Positions 1 to 13,040 of a stretch of DNA of 64,000 bases are shown in pieces. Positions within the stretch are counted from its first letter, which is position 1; the number at the start of each line of letters is the position of its first letter. The position numbers were made by a program, and so were the translations under genes. The notes under the pieces were generated by a model. It was not told the origin of the DNA and ran no database searches. It worked only from the letters and a program-made list of their open reading frames with translations. The stretch comes from Acanthochromis polyacanthus (lineage: Eukaryota > Chordata > Actinopteri > Pomacentridae): positions 12,118,653 to 12,182,652 of the forward strand of contig NC_067131.1 of NCBI RefSeq assembly GCF_021347895.1, given 5' to 3'.

Positions 1-600
1 CTAAAATTATATAAATGGAAGATTTTACAGATATGTCAAATTTTAATATTTTTACAGTGCAATTTTACAGTCAAATGCTGTTTTGCCTTTATTTCTGTGA
101 CTATACTGGGTGTTATTTGTAACAGGGAAAATGTGTACATTAAAAAGTAAAAAGAATACTAAAAAAATATATAATTTTGATGTACATACAGTTTTGGCCT
201 GCTGTTTTGCTGTTAATGTGCAAATGGTTATTTTTGTCCTGTGATTTTACAAGTTATCTGTAATTTACCAAAACAGAGAATCTGTAAATAACACTAAATT
301 GTTCAGAAAACTACAATTAAAAATCATGCATTTTTGACAACGTGAGAAGGTGGTTCATGGTTTTATAAAATCGCATTGGCTCACTTCATTCTACTCAGCA
401 GTCAGTCAGTCTTCACGTCAGAGTATTTAGAGTGAAGGTGAAAAACACACACTGAGGTCAGCAACTAATTGACAATTACATTTGTTGGCAGCTAATTTGT
501 TGCTCCCCAAGCATCAGATAATCAAAGAAAATGCAACTGAAAATAAATCTTTAAAAATAAAGAATGAAAGAATTGGGCTAACAATTAAACACAAAGAGAA
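1..600. repeat. AT-rich degenerate repeat, TTTTACAG-like
   Basis: The first 300 bases repeat short phrases built on TTTTACAG and TTTTACAGT (for example near 23, 51, 64 and 246), a pattern common in teleost interspersed repeats. No reading frame here looks protein-like. From 300 to 600 I see nothing beyond AT-rich sequence. Family assignment is not possible from sequence alone. Confidence 0.3.
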
Positions 601-1299
601 TATTTAGAACCAGAGTCTCCTTGCATGTATTATGTCTCAGCTCTCTGTTCTGTAGTACACCTCGTTTCATGCCTGCTGCTGACTCTCCCTCTGCTTCTCT
701 CGCTTGACAGATTTTTTTCCCCCCCCAACTCTCTCAATTTCTTTTCTTCTTCTTTAACTCTATTCTCTTCCTTTCTTTTCCCTCTCCATCTGTCTCCATT
801 GAGATTGCTCTTCTCCCTCCTGTTCACTCCGTTACTCGTGCTGATTGTAGTACGCTTGTCTGAACCTTCACTGAAACTCCCTGCAGGATGGGTGGCGGGC
901 GCGCTCGTACGCCGTCGTCATATTTTCACCTGCATGCAACTTCTACACACAAAAACAGACATCTACGGTCACGCACAAACTCCAGAAGTTTGCACACACT
1001 TTCATGAGGCAGCAGCCGAGCACCTGCATGCCTACACACTTACACCCAGCAATAGTCGTGTCATTTTTAATAAATGGCTTGGTGGAATTTCCTCTGTTGG
1101 TTAAAAAGGATTGAAATGCCACTGCTGGCATGATCACGAATCAATAAACCATTCTCACAGCTGCCATTTCAGAGAGTGTGTGCATGTGTTTGTGCGCTTT
1201 TTCTTCCACGCCCGAACTGGTGAAATTTTGTTCTGCCTCTGTAGTTCCATCTCATTTTTCATTCATTTTCTTTTGTTCCCCTTAAACATCCCTAAACCA

Positions 1300-1345
1300 C
1301 GCTGATAAGATAAGATGAACTTTATTGATCTTCAGGGAAAAAATG
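1300..1345. repeat. Short remnant of a retroposon 3' tail
   Basis: The stretch ending in AACTTTATTGATCTTCAGGG resembles the 'GACTTTATTGATCCC' tail seen at the 3' end of many fish non-LTR elements. The match is from memory of the family, and the copy is short and decayed. The rest of 1,346-2,850 holds no gene or repeat I can support. Confidence 0.3.
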
Positions 1346-2859
1346 AGGCAGTGAAGAAAAAGAGCTAAAATGAAATATATCAAAGTGTCTTCACTTTGTT
1401 TCTGCAGTGAGTTGAAGGAACATTTTTCTATTTGTTATACTGTTTTTGCATTCAATCTGTATACATTTATGTAAATCATATTGCAAGAAGAAGCCTGTAA
1501 TGTCTAAAAGAACCTGAATGTATACTTCGATTATTTTTGTACCACCAGAGATTGAGCCTGACCTCATAACCTTCTGACCAGATTTGGTATAGCAGCAGGG
1601 TGTCCTGCAGTGTTATCATTACCTAAAGATGAAAATAAATAAGTGTGAGCTCTAGGATTTCAGAGAGATTAGTAATGATATGGTGGAAATGTGTAGCGGG
1701 GCACGGATCAAGGTGTAAATCTGATCCATTTTAAGATAAAGCCGCACTGCCTTTGCAATGGTTTTCTGGCTTAAATATGAGATCCTCTTAGTTTCTACAT
1801 GCCAAAGTCCTTTCTGAATTAAGTATTTAATTTTGGATTTTCCTCTGCTGACTGCTACACAATGGTATTCTCCTCTGTTCCCTGCTGGCTGAGTTCAGGG
1901 TGTCACTGAACTCCAACATGGCAATGAGCACCCTAATTTCCCCAGAGAGGGTTTTGTGTGTTCCAATAACGCTACATTCTCTTTTCTGAGGCTTAAGAGA
2001 AAGCATGAATAATTCTGGCTGTGAATCACACTTGATGTCCGTGGTGTTGGAAAAGGCATGGGACGTGATACGTGCAATGCAAGTCCGGAATAGATTTATT
2101 AGTAACGCCACCTCAGCAGGGATCTTCTGCTGCAGCTTTTGAAATTCTCCTAATGGAGGTTTCTCCCCCCCTCTCCAATCCTGTCTCCACTATTTTGAAA
2201 CGTGATGGCACCCACACACAGCAGTAACCAGCACCACCAGCTACATTTTTTAAAAAACTCTGTGCTCTTTCTGCTCCATTCACTTTTGGCTGGATGCTCT
2301 AAAAAGTGCCCGCTACCTGTTCATCAGCATTAAAAAATGACTGATGGCTTACATACCTCGACCGATCAAGCATCTCTGACCGATGTCAGATTTTTATATT
2401 TGGGAAAATGGCCGAGCCACCACTCTATTCTTGCACTTAAAAATATAAGAGTTGGCATTTACTTAACTTTATCTACTGCAGACAAATAATGGTGAATAAT
2501 TCCAGGAGCAGTTCAGTCTTCATAAATTTAGGATATAAATCTCCAGTACATTATCTTGTCAGATTTATGACACTATTCAAATTAGTGGCCTCATCCTGCA
2601 GTAAGCGGTTTTTAGAACAGTAGCACAGCCGGACAGCAGCACTACTGTACGTGAGCCAAGAGAAAAATCAATGGCAGTAGAATAAAAAACAGTTATTTAT
2701 TATGGAATACATTTCGACAGTACTACAAACTTCCAAAATAACCTTTCAGCTTAACAACTAAACAGTCTCAACTAAAGCCCAACATTGTAACCTTCATAAT
2801 CTATTGATCGACTCCAGACTGCACAGCTGCCAGGGTTTTAACAAGAACCAAGAGACGCA

Positions 2860-2990
2860 ATCACATTACGTCCATTTTGTCCTCTTGGCACTGGCTTCCG
2901 GTATGTTTTAGGACAAACTTAAGATTTTACGGATTCCTTGTAATGCTCTTCATGAACTTTCGGTATCATATGCACAGTCACACACTTTGA
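2860..2990 (+). repeat. Decayed LINE fragment (reverse transcriptase C-terminal side)
   Basis: Read on the plus strand, this stretch gives a weak match to the 'LHWLPV.YR..FK' segment found near the C-terminus of many fish LINE proteins, here as LALASGMF followed by a stop and DKLKILRI. It is too decayed to assign to a family. It could be chance, so the call is weak. From 3,000 to 3,880 I see no supported feature. Confidence 0.25.
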
Positions 2991-3889
2991 CATGTGTCAG
3001 CAGAGGTCTGCTGTCGGTTTCAGGGGCCCGAGGCTCTGAAATGAACAGCACTGAGAAGATGACGTCACTGATTCGTTAAAAAAAACTATCTAAAATAACT
3101 TCTTTGTTTTTTCGAACATTTATGGCACAGGTAAACTAAGAGCGACAACAAAAGAAAAGTTATGCACAAGCACCAAGTTTACATTAATCAAAATGACTAG
3201 TGAGGTAAGAGTCATCTTTGGGGTGTCTTTACCATGACCCAACGAAAATGCTTTTTTTTTTTTACATTTAGTGCTCCAGCAACAAGTCATAGCCCATTTT
3301 AAATGTATTGCCTCTAAATATATTGGCTTAAACAATATATTGCTACCTGATTTTACTCATATTTACTTTGAAATCTGTTTAATTTCTTTAAAAAAAATAA
3401 ATACTAATACTTTCGCTAACATTGTATGAGAGTTTATGCACTAAATTGTAAATTTAATAAACTGACAAATACAATTTCAGGTTTAAGGCGCAAAAACACT
3501 ACCTGCCTAAAACACAGTCACACACACAGCTGGCAGATGCAGCAAAATCAATCAACAAATACACACAGACACATACATGAGAAGTCCAGGCAGCTGCAAA
3601 TGTAATAATAACAATGAAAAAAACACAATCAGCAAACCTCAAACAACGGTGGAACAGCTTTGCATGGCAGCCAAATTACATACCTGACAGGAGAAGCTAC
3701 ACTCTTAGATCTACGGTGCATCCTGAATATACTCCATACTTAATTATGCACAGGTTTATATCGAAAATATGGCACATAAACACGCTTAAATTGCTTACCT
3801 TTAACGTCCTCAACTATAATGTCCAGACAGATGAGTTTGCGGTCATGGAGGTATTAAATCCCGGGACACATGTGGTGTAAAGTTTCCAT

Positions 3890-4240
3890 TTTGTGAGCTG
3901 TGTAGTTAGCAGCAGCGCAGCCGATGGTAACAAGTTGTTTCTGAGCGACAATTAGCCGCCTGTCATCTTACTGACTAACTGGGGAAACAGCGCAGAAACC
4001 TTTGGAAAAACTTTCGAAAGAAGCGACTAAACTGTTGTTTTCTTTCTCTCCAGGCTATTGTGCTGAGTGTTTTAAGTGCAGTCGTACTTTCTTGGTGTTA
4101 TGGACGTGCGCCACGTGTGTATCTGTGCATCTGTATGCTAATTAGCTTGTGTAGATATGAAGAGGTGATGGGTGGATCAGCTGCCGGCCTGTGATTGGCT
4201 CCTGGACGATGACATCAGCCAACAGCTGGTTGTCAGCTTG
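3890..4240 (+). promoter_or_regulatory. Possible promoter and noncoding first exon
   Basis: This interval is richer in GC than its surroundings and contains a CRE/AP-1-like TGACATCAGC and several E-box-like CAGCTG sites. It ends in a strong splice donor, CTTG followed by GTAAGTC, at 4,241. The ATGs before the donor open only very short frames (stops after about 7 to 12 codons), so any exon would be 5' UTR. I found no matching downstream coding exon within the next 20 kb. The call rests only on composition and the donor. Confidence 0.25.
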
Positions 4241-4261
4241 GTAAGTCAGCCCAGACTTTCT

Positions 4262-7200
4262 GAATTGTGTGTTTTAATGAAAGAAGCAGTGCTGGCACGT
4301 GATTAAAATTTGCAAACCTGTGCATGTGTAGAGACAGGTTCCTACAAAAAAATGTAATCCTAAACCAATATGGGGAGTTATTTGATACAATACAGCTTAA
4401 AACAACATTGTTAAAGCAGCCAAAACAGGAAGGTAAGCTTGCAAAAAAAATTAAAAATAAAATAAAAAAATCGGCAGTGTGAAAGTATAAGTTAACAGGC
4501 TTATCAGTATAACTGTCCCATGAGTAGCACTGGCTACAATTTGCCTAAAATTGTGTGTAGGTTGCACTGATGTAGGTTTCTTATCCTAGTATATTATCAT
4601 CATGCATAAGGAGAATGTGTGAAGAAAAATACAGCTGTAGCTCCTTTAATGCAGCAGATGATCAAGTCATCTAAATCTTTTTTTCTTGGTAAAGTGTGTA
4701 GGATGATGACTCTTTAAGAACAAATATAAGACTATAATTCAAATTAGTAAGTAGGCAGACTGGTCATCTCATAGGACAAACAACTGGCTTGTAAGGCTTT
4801 AGGTTTTTAATGAGGTTCTATATTTAGGATTATATCTCCATGGAAAACCATACAGAACAATGAAATGACTTTGAAATTACTTGAAGCTCGACAAACATCA
4901 TATGTCTGTCTTTTATGCCATTTTCCAAGAGAACTGATTGGTCAGTAGGTGATGCTTGTATACTATGTGCTGATCTCTAATCTCGTACATAACCTGCTCC
5001 AGTAAGAATCAGCAGCGTAACCCGGAGTTAAACCTTAATTTACTTCACTAACTTCTTGTATTCTTCTTGTCTGCTGACAGCTCAGAAACACAGGCTCACC
5101 ATCATGTGATAAACAAGAACCAAACACAAATGTTTTATTTTGTGGTCACATGAGCCAACAATATTATGTGAATTATTCTTTGACGGGTGTTATTTGAGGC
5201 ATTAATCAATGGATCTATCTTTTATAACGTGCAGAGAGATCACACCACAGTTTTCTTTAACTTTGAGGATATTTGTTTGACTTCGACTTTTTTTAAAAAA
5301 AATGACTAATTAACGTCGTATCAGAATTGTTTCCCACTGATTTTCTTTCTGCTTAATCGTTTCCAATATTTTTGTCTGTTACATTTTTTTCAAATGACAA
5401 TTACTCCTATTAACTGACTACACCAATGTCTTGTTCAATTTGTTGCAAAATAGATGAGTCAGACCAAGAAACAATTTTTGGAGTATTAGAAATTGATTTT
5501 CCTCAATTAATCAAGCCGTGTTCCTTCATCGTTTAGTTTCGAGGCTTGTTTTCTTCAGTCCTCTTGAATCCAAATCTCCCAGCGTGTTTTGCAGCCAGTC
5601 CTGACTTTTCCTGAGCAGCTCAGTTTTAATTTCTTGAGACATTTTTCTTGACATTTCGCTAAATGTTCCATCGGTAACATTAACGTCAGACTACATGTAA
5701 ATCTGAGACATGCTGCCAATGGAGCCAGCATTATCTAGAAACTAGCTTTCTTGCCACTGAAGTGTCTGGCTGGATTTCAAAACATGCCAGATCAATGCAA
5801 AATGACTCGGGAGCACAGGTGGTGCAGAAGTGACAGGTTCAGCATCCTCTGCCAGCAAGATTTGGCATAAATTAGTTCCTAGTTCCCCTTTAGTCACCTC
5901 AGAGGGAATCAGGTGGATATAAAGTGTAAATCAGTTGTACAAATAATTTGCTTTTCTGCATGTGTTTGTGAGTAAGTGCTCTGGGAGTGAAATGTCAAGA
6001 GAAAGAGGACAGAGAGGAGAGGATAGACAGTCAATTAGTAGAGGAGAGAGAAAAAATGAGCCATCCCTGACCTCCTTTCCTGCATCAACAACCACGTAGT
6101 GAGGGTGTAACACGCAGAATTCATGACTGAAAGTTTGGGGAAAAGTGATTCACACAGTCTGCAGATAGTTCCCTCACAGCAGTGCACGCGTTTCACAGCT
6201 CACCAAACCTATTTTACCCCGTGGTGGGAAAAACCAATCATGTCCAACAACTATTCAATTGTAAAACTTGTCCTTTGCCAGTTTCACAAATGTTGCCCTG
6301 CTCATTACATTCGGCCATCTGTTGAAAGTCCCTGAGTCACCTCACCACACCATCATCACCCATTCTCCTCCTTGTAAATCAAACGGACTCCGCCGAGGAT
6401 GTTTCAGCGTAAACTCAATCCATCATCAAAGGCCGACATCACTCTGTCAGAGCCAAACATCCTCTTCTTCTTCCTCATTCCCTCGCCGCTATCATCTCCA
6501 CCTCGCTTCACACAAGCTGATGTAAAATTTACGAAGAGACTCACCTGGCTTTTACTGAGCGCTACCATTTCGAGCACGCTGGACGTCATAGTTGTCTGAA
6601 ATGTTCAGCCTGAATGCAAGTGAATTTTCATCACACTTTTTTGACCGCCGTGTTCTTTTAGATTCTCAGTTTTCCTGATATGACCTGTACTGTGCCAGAG
6701 AGACGTCGATTGTGCAGATGTGTGTGTACTGATGTTAAGGCCATCAATACAATACTAAGGTCAGAGGAAAAGAGTTCTCGCACAGTGGAGCTAAGCTAAA
6801 GAACTGAGTGTTGAGCCTGCTTTGCCCTCAATTTAAAATCCTTCTCTACTGTCTGACCTTTAAAGCAATACAAAACATTTTGTGATCCGATGCTACGAGC
6901 AACAGGATGACATTAATTCCTCTGTGCTTTCCAGAACTGCCCCAAATCACTGATGGAAATGGCTATGGCTAAGCTTTGGGTAGGTTCAGACACAAACACA
7001 GCTAATGTAAGATTTAGTGAAATATCACAACTTGGTCTAACAAGGCTTTTTGTTCGTCAACAACTGTTGGTATGAGTTAAAACACCATCCTCAAAACCAA
7101 GTCTCTCAACTCCCCAGCTGCCCTGGTAACATCCCCGGCAGTTATTTCAGGCTAACAAGACCAGCTCCATATGTACGGTAAATGAATGCAGAGAGAGCCA

Positions 7201-7990
7201 TTACGGCATTTCAATGGTTGTGCACCACCAGTCAAATCTGATAATCACCACTTAAAAAGGTTGGTGAGCGTTCCCTAAAACAAATTTGAAAAAGCATGTT
7301 TTTATTCTATTTTTTTACTTCTATGTATACAGGTTCGTGTCACGACTTGTGTCAGTTGCAACAACACAACTGGCTTAGTGTTTACCAGTTCGGCTGAAGC
7401 AGACAACTGGTTTTCTCTGGTTCATTTTTGGTGTTGTAGAAGTCTCCCACAGATTTCAGTTCAGGATTCTTCAAGTGGCCAGCCAGTTAAAGTGGCCATA
7501 TTTGACTCAGCAGATGTAAGATGCAGGTACAAGCCCGCCACTGATCTGAATTTCAGGCGATTTTCTCCTTTCCTTTCACTATCTGCGTTTTATCATTTTC
7601 AAAACCCACTTTACTATGAATGCAGTAATGCAGCCCTGCTAGTTTTCAGTAAATAATCCACTTTCATAACAGTGCTCGTCTCCTTGCATGCAAATGTTTC
7701 CCCACAACAATTCCACCCGTCACTATTTTGATCGAACACCAAAACTACATCCTTCGCTTAGCTCCGCCTACAACGACTGATTGATTTAAACGGAATGATG
7801 GTATGATGCAACCACAATGCAAGTGACACTGTGGTGCCCGTAACAAGCATGTAGTTTGGCAATGATTGTGGGAATGGTTTAACAAAACAACATTGTTGGT
7901 TTTACACAAGTAATCAAAAACCATCTCTTGGCTTATACAGCAAGCCATTTTAACACTTAATAGAAAAATTTGACCATCCAGAATTAACAT
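4262..7990. other. No supported gene
   Basis: The reading frames in this stretch (for example those around 6,123-6,600 and 7,378-7,656) have biased but non-conserved-looking translations, no recognisable motifs and no convincing splice context. I treat the stretch as intergenic or intronic DNA. Confidence 0.5.
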
Positions 7991-7999
7991 TATAGATAT

Positions 8000-8790
8000 G
8001 ACAACATTTTGACATGTTGTATTTACACTGTGACTAGTGAGGGTTTTTATTCCTGATATCTACGACTATATTCTGACCAGACAAAATGCTAGTGAGAGAT
8101 ATCTCTCACTGAGTTGATTCTAGTCATAATAATCGGTGAAGATACGTCAAACATCTTTGAGGCTAATCTGAATTGTTGTACATGACGCTGCTCATTCGAG
8201 GCTTCCCAATGGATGCTGGTCCAACAAAGCATTTAAACAGTGTTGGCAAAAATAATGGAAGTTGCTGTGGTGTGTAAGATCGTTAGGAAATGTTGTGAAA
8301 TAGGGAGAACTTTTCAGCAAGCAGTTTGTGGAGAACACAAGCTTTCCTTATTTGAGACTTGCAGTCGAAATTAACTAGAAGGCTGCTCTGACTAGGATTG
8401 AAACAGCTTATCACATGCTGTTACTGTTACAGTGCCGTAGAATGTCTGAAAAGTAAGATGCCTTCAACTTGGCGTAGCTTCTGACTAAACTGCAATTATC
8501 TGCAACGTCATTTCACCGACAGTCAAAATTCGAATTCAGGGTATTTGTAACTACATTTTGACGAGTCATAATTCCAGATCAGTGTATCCACAACATCATT
8601 CTGACTAGTTGAGATTTAATGTAAGATGTCCAAAAATGGAAAAAGGAGATATCTTGAGTTGTGGGGAGTAAAAGTTATCTTGAACTAGAATTATGACTAG
8701 TCAGAATTGAACTGTAGATATCTGAAACTAGAATTAATACTGGTCACCGCTGAGTTTCAGGTATCTGCAACTGAATTGTAGTAATGAGAA
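8000..8790. repeat. Degenerate tandem array with GACTAG/GATATCT core
   Basis: Phrases such as GACTAGT, TTCTGACTAG, AACTAGAATTATGACTAG and TGTAGATATCTGAAACTAG recur with irregular spacing across about 800 bases, mixed with ATATCTGCAAC-type phrases. This looks like a decayed tandem repeat with a unit of a few tens of bases, in both direct and inverted sense. No protein reading is likely. From 8,830 to 10,400 I see nothing else I can support. Confidence 0.5.
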
Positions 8791-10401
8791 ATCCAATATT
8801 CGTGAATGGCAAAAGTGAGATCCTTTCTCATGGGGAAATATTCAATATGTATATCTAAAAATTAGGTGTTTTGGATCGAAAGAGTGTTAAAACATCTCGC
8901 CACAGTGGTAAAGTCTGATGTCTCATAGTCCCAATAACTCACAACAACCTCCTCCCTATACAGACTGTGTCGCTCTGCCATAATGTCATCTGAGTAGCAA
9001 CGCCCCATGGACAAGGGTTATGATTACCGTGGATGCCGCAGGATTTTCATACTTGAATGTAACTATATGCTGTTTGGGGTCACTTGCTGAAATGACGGTT
9101 TCCGTCTTTTCCTGCCGTCTGCTCTCGCTCATAACTGCTTGTTGAGAATAACTGAAGACCCTTTGGACCAGCCATTGCTTTGCTGTTTTGTTTGGTAAAA
9201 TTGAGGATGAATCATCCTCATCGTCTCTCTGGTCACGGACACGATAGCAGATTATGTCTGCAATGCTTTTTCTCTAGTAGATGGATTGTTGTTTAATACT
9301 TGGATGCTTTGTAAGATTTTTGCCACTTTTATTTTTGAAAAAGCACAACTCTGACCGAAGGCTCACTCGCCCACAATGAATCGACTGTTTCTCTGACCTG
9401 TTGATTCTCTGTCCGTGTGGCTGATTATACCTTTATGCACCCCTAACATCCTTTAAGGTGCCTCCACTCTGCTGTACTGGCACAAAGCAGATGCCCTGTG
9501 AGTCTGCAACTTCCTCAAAATGACGCCATTCCAGCCAATGTTTACTGAAGCATCCAGTGCAGCACATAAGTGGGTTCTGGCTGCAACAGAACACATCATC
9601 TCAATGCGTGGTTGTGCGACAGTCATGCAGTGCAGGGAGAAGCATTTCCCTCTAGAAATGTCTTCTTGTACAGATGCATCATGACTCAGTTTGCGCTGCC
9701 TGGAGCAAAAACCTGTGCCTTGTTCACATCTTCCCTGTGACTTCATCTGCAAAAGTGCTTTTCCTAAAATTCATCTCATTTTCACTATGAACATACCTTA
9801 AGGCCTTCAAAATCTTTCTGTAACGATTCTGCCTGGTCTGCATCTCTCCCTTTATGAATGCTATGGAGTCAATGGGCAGAGTCAATTTGGGTTCATCGCT
9901 GTGACCTGGATTCACAATAGTGGGTCTATTTCATGGAAAGGAGGATATACGACATTTGAAGGGGGAAAAAAATCAGTTTGAAATCCCTCTGCTGTGGTCT
10001 CAAGAGCAGATACTCTGAAGGAAAAAAAATCCATATGCTGTAAACACATTTCTCCCTCTGTTTTTCTTGCCACCCATGTGAGTCTCGCACACACAAACAC
10101 AACTGTGAATTAATTAGCTGCACGTGCTGCGGTAACCTAAATTTATTTACACAATCGCATTAGGAGGATATTCTTTAATTTTGAGCAAGAAATCATTACA
10201 TTTTAAGGTGAAGACTGAGTTAAAAGTTGAGGTCTGGATCAGCCAAGTCTCCAGGAAATGAATGTAAGTCAGCGTAAGGTCCTGTGAGGTGACGAAAACA
10301 TGGCCATGTGTGTGTGCATGTTGACAGTTCCTGGGCCAGTTTCTCGCTAGTTGGATGACATGATGCTGGATTGCACGGCCACTGGCAAATCAACCATTTC
10401 C

Positions 10402-10425
10402 CTCAGTGTGTGTGTGTGTGTGTGT
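10402..10425. repeat. (GT)n microsatellite
   Basis: This is a run of about ten GT units. It lies just upstream of, or inside, the decayed Tc1 fragment that follows. Confidence 0.8.
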
Positions 10426-10800
10426 CAGTGTGTAGTCCTCACACAATACCATCAGGGAAGGTGTCTGATCGGCCCCAAATTCATTCTGCAGCAGTGACAG
10501 TGACCCCGAACATACAGCCCAGAGTCCTGCAGCAGATGGTGCAGTCCCCACAGAGTCCTGATCTCAACATCATTAAGTCAGTCTGGGATTACTTGAAGAG
10601 ACGGCAGACACTGAGACAGCCTAAATCTCCAGGAGAACTGTGGCGAGTTCTCCAAGATGCTCGAAAAAATTTGCCAAGTACCTTGAAAAACTGTGCAAGT
10701 GTACCTTGGAGGATTGGTGGCATTTTAAAGGCATCGGGTGATTAGATTTGGAGGGGTTTTTTATGCCTACTGCACTTTTTTGAAGGTAATCAGAGGTAAA
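10420..10800 (+). pseudogene. Tc1-like transposase C-terminal fragment (dead)
   Basis: The frame up to 10,743 encodes a recognisable C-terminal Tc1/mariner transposase piece. It has SPDLNIIKSVWDYLKRR, in which the catalytic Glu of the usual NPIE motif is replaced (NIIK), followed by TLRQPKSPGELWRVLQDA and CASVPWRIGGILKA. The N-terminal DNA-binding part and the first two catalytic Asp residues are absent. I see no flanking inverted repeats, so this is an old truncated copy. It belongs to a different subfamily from the elements at 15.5 kb and 22.4 kb. Confidence 0.8.
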
Positions 10801-10912
10801 AATCTGCTCATTGAGATATTTTTTGTAAACATTTTACTTGTAGTGCCAGCACAGTACTGTTTTCTTGGCCTGTCCATACACTTTGCTTATTCTGCATGTG
10901 CCAGCATGTGTG

Positions 10913-10914
10913 TT

Positions 10915-10967
<53 letters not shown>
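10913..10967. repeat. (GT)n microsatellite
   Basis: This is a nearly pure GT array of about 27 units. The translated valine/cysteine runs in the overlapping frames come only from this array and are not proteins. The following stretch to 13,030 holds no supported gene. Confidence 0.9.
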
Positions 10968-10968
<1 letters not shown>

Positions 10969-13040
10969 TTACCCGATTGCATGCTGTCTCATCCTGTTGT
11001 ACTCCTTCCTTCTCGTAATGTTTGTGCTGAATAAATCAGCTGGCAGCCAGGGAAGTAGTAAATCTTCTAGCAACTCAAGGATCCTCGCTCTCCTCTCGGT
11101 AAGAGGTAGCTTTTATCACAGGAGAATATGTGTGCTGTTGCCACAAAACCTTCTAAAGCTCCGGTTTTTGTGTTACTGCTTCAGTTCAAACTTCACAAGG
11201 TCCCATATCCATGCCCTCAAAGGAGCCATAAAACCAATTCAAATCCAGCTGTACCGTACACTTTCAAAATCTTACCAGAGAACTTTCCCCTTATTGCATG
11301 ATTCTTGCCTTATTTTACTTTATTTTATTATTTACTACTCCCTTGAAGAGACCAAAACCAACTCTTAGTTTATTCCATAAACTATACAGAAAACGGTACA
11401 TTACATTTGCTTAATTTTTATACATTTCCAAGGTGATATACATAGATTTTTTTAAATTTCTGCTTTAAGTATATCAACCACACAAGGATTTTATGGCTCT
11501 GCAGGCATAGTGAGCCGCAGGAGTTTTAAATAATTGAGCCATGTTGGTAAAACTCTACTCTGCTGAACCAGTAGGACTGCTCTCACCTTTAACAAATACA
11601 GATGAAATTTCTTTGAATGATAAAATAACCTATTATTGTTTTTCCATTGCGTCCATTTGTTTTTAATCGGCCATTACGCAGGAAGTGATGTGATCACATG
11701 AATTTACAGGTTTGAAATGAATACCAAATCTTTTAACATCTCCAGATGCATCAAAAAAAAGAGAATTTCTAACTGTATAGTGCAGCATATTAAAAATAAA
11801 GCACGACGGTGACAAAGCATCGATTGACTAGTTATTGTCTCGGGCATTTGTGGAGACGAAGGGAGCCCAATTATTGTTTTGAAGGCAGCACATCAATCTC
11901 GAAACACACAAAAAGTAATGAATTCACAAAACGCTGGCGGCCTGACAGAAATGTAAAATACGCTATTTTGTACTTCACAAAATGTGGTCCTTCGTTTGTT
12001 CTGCTCATTTTACTCAGCAGGAAAGTTGGAGTTTAGTTCAGCTGGAGTTGAAAAAGTTAAACCAGGTTCACAGTATTATGTGCGTTCCCCCCCCAAAAAA
12101 AAATAATGCCTGAAAATCACATTCTCATTGTTACTCCAATGGATTCATTCAATCACCTTATGCCAATCCCTCCGTCTCTGCCAGCGAGTCAACCAAGCAT
12201 TGCCAGTCCCTCTGTGCCAGCGCTGGCTCAGCATACAAGATCCCTGCATGTAGCGTATAGCCTGTGTATGTGTGTGCAAATGGCACTCCACTACCTGTTT
12301 GCGTGCAGACATGTGCACGAGTGTAGGTGCATGCCATCTCATATCGTTTTCCCCGAGATTCCCTGTTGGTTCATGTTCGCGAGAGCGTGACTGCAAATTT
12401 TTTGGCCCAGAGACAAATTTTCAGACGATGACACTGTGCCTGTTTTTCTTCCTTTTGTTATTGGGGAGGGGGGGCAGCTTTGTCAACTGGCCCAGTTAGT
12501 TGGCCTGGCAGTTCATCAGTTCCCTTTGGTCCAGTGTGGGGAAAAAAAGAAGGAAAAAAACTGCTTGATTTTCATTAAAAATTCATAGCACCAGCGGTCA
12601 AACCCCAACGACCCGGGTCATTAGAATGTGACTTTCAGCTTGTGTCATAATATCCACTTGAAGGCACTTCAGTTCATGAGAGAACACCTGTAGTAAAACA
12701 AGAACCAACTTCCCATTCATTTTACTGCCTATTTATACCAGGTGAAGGTGAATCTGATTGACTTTGGTCGCCTGCTAAACTTTACATTAGCATGATGTTA
12801 AGCTGGAATTCACAGCTGTAGTCGTATACCTCGAAACACATGAAATGAACTGATATTACAAGGATCCATGCTCCCCTGAGGATCCATCCTTTGTGTTTCA
12901 GTCATCCAACAACCTCCCCTCTAGCACCATCTGCAGGGCAAACTGTCAGCTTTATCCATATTATATCTCATTTTCGAAAGTGCAGATTGTCATGAACAAT
13001 TTCCCACCTCCCACAAAAAGAATCACGTTAACATTGATGC

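Noticed and set aside
8000..8790. CRISPR-like spaced repeats
   Set aside because: The units are degenerate with irregular spacing and the genome is vertebrate. A decayed tandem repeat explains it.
10865..11368. 167-codon open frame across the (GT)n array
   Set aside because: The valine/cysteine run comes from the microsatellite, and the rest has no motif or splice context.
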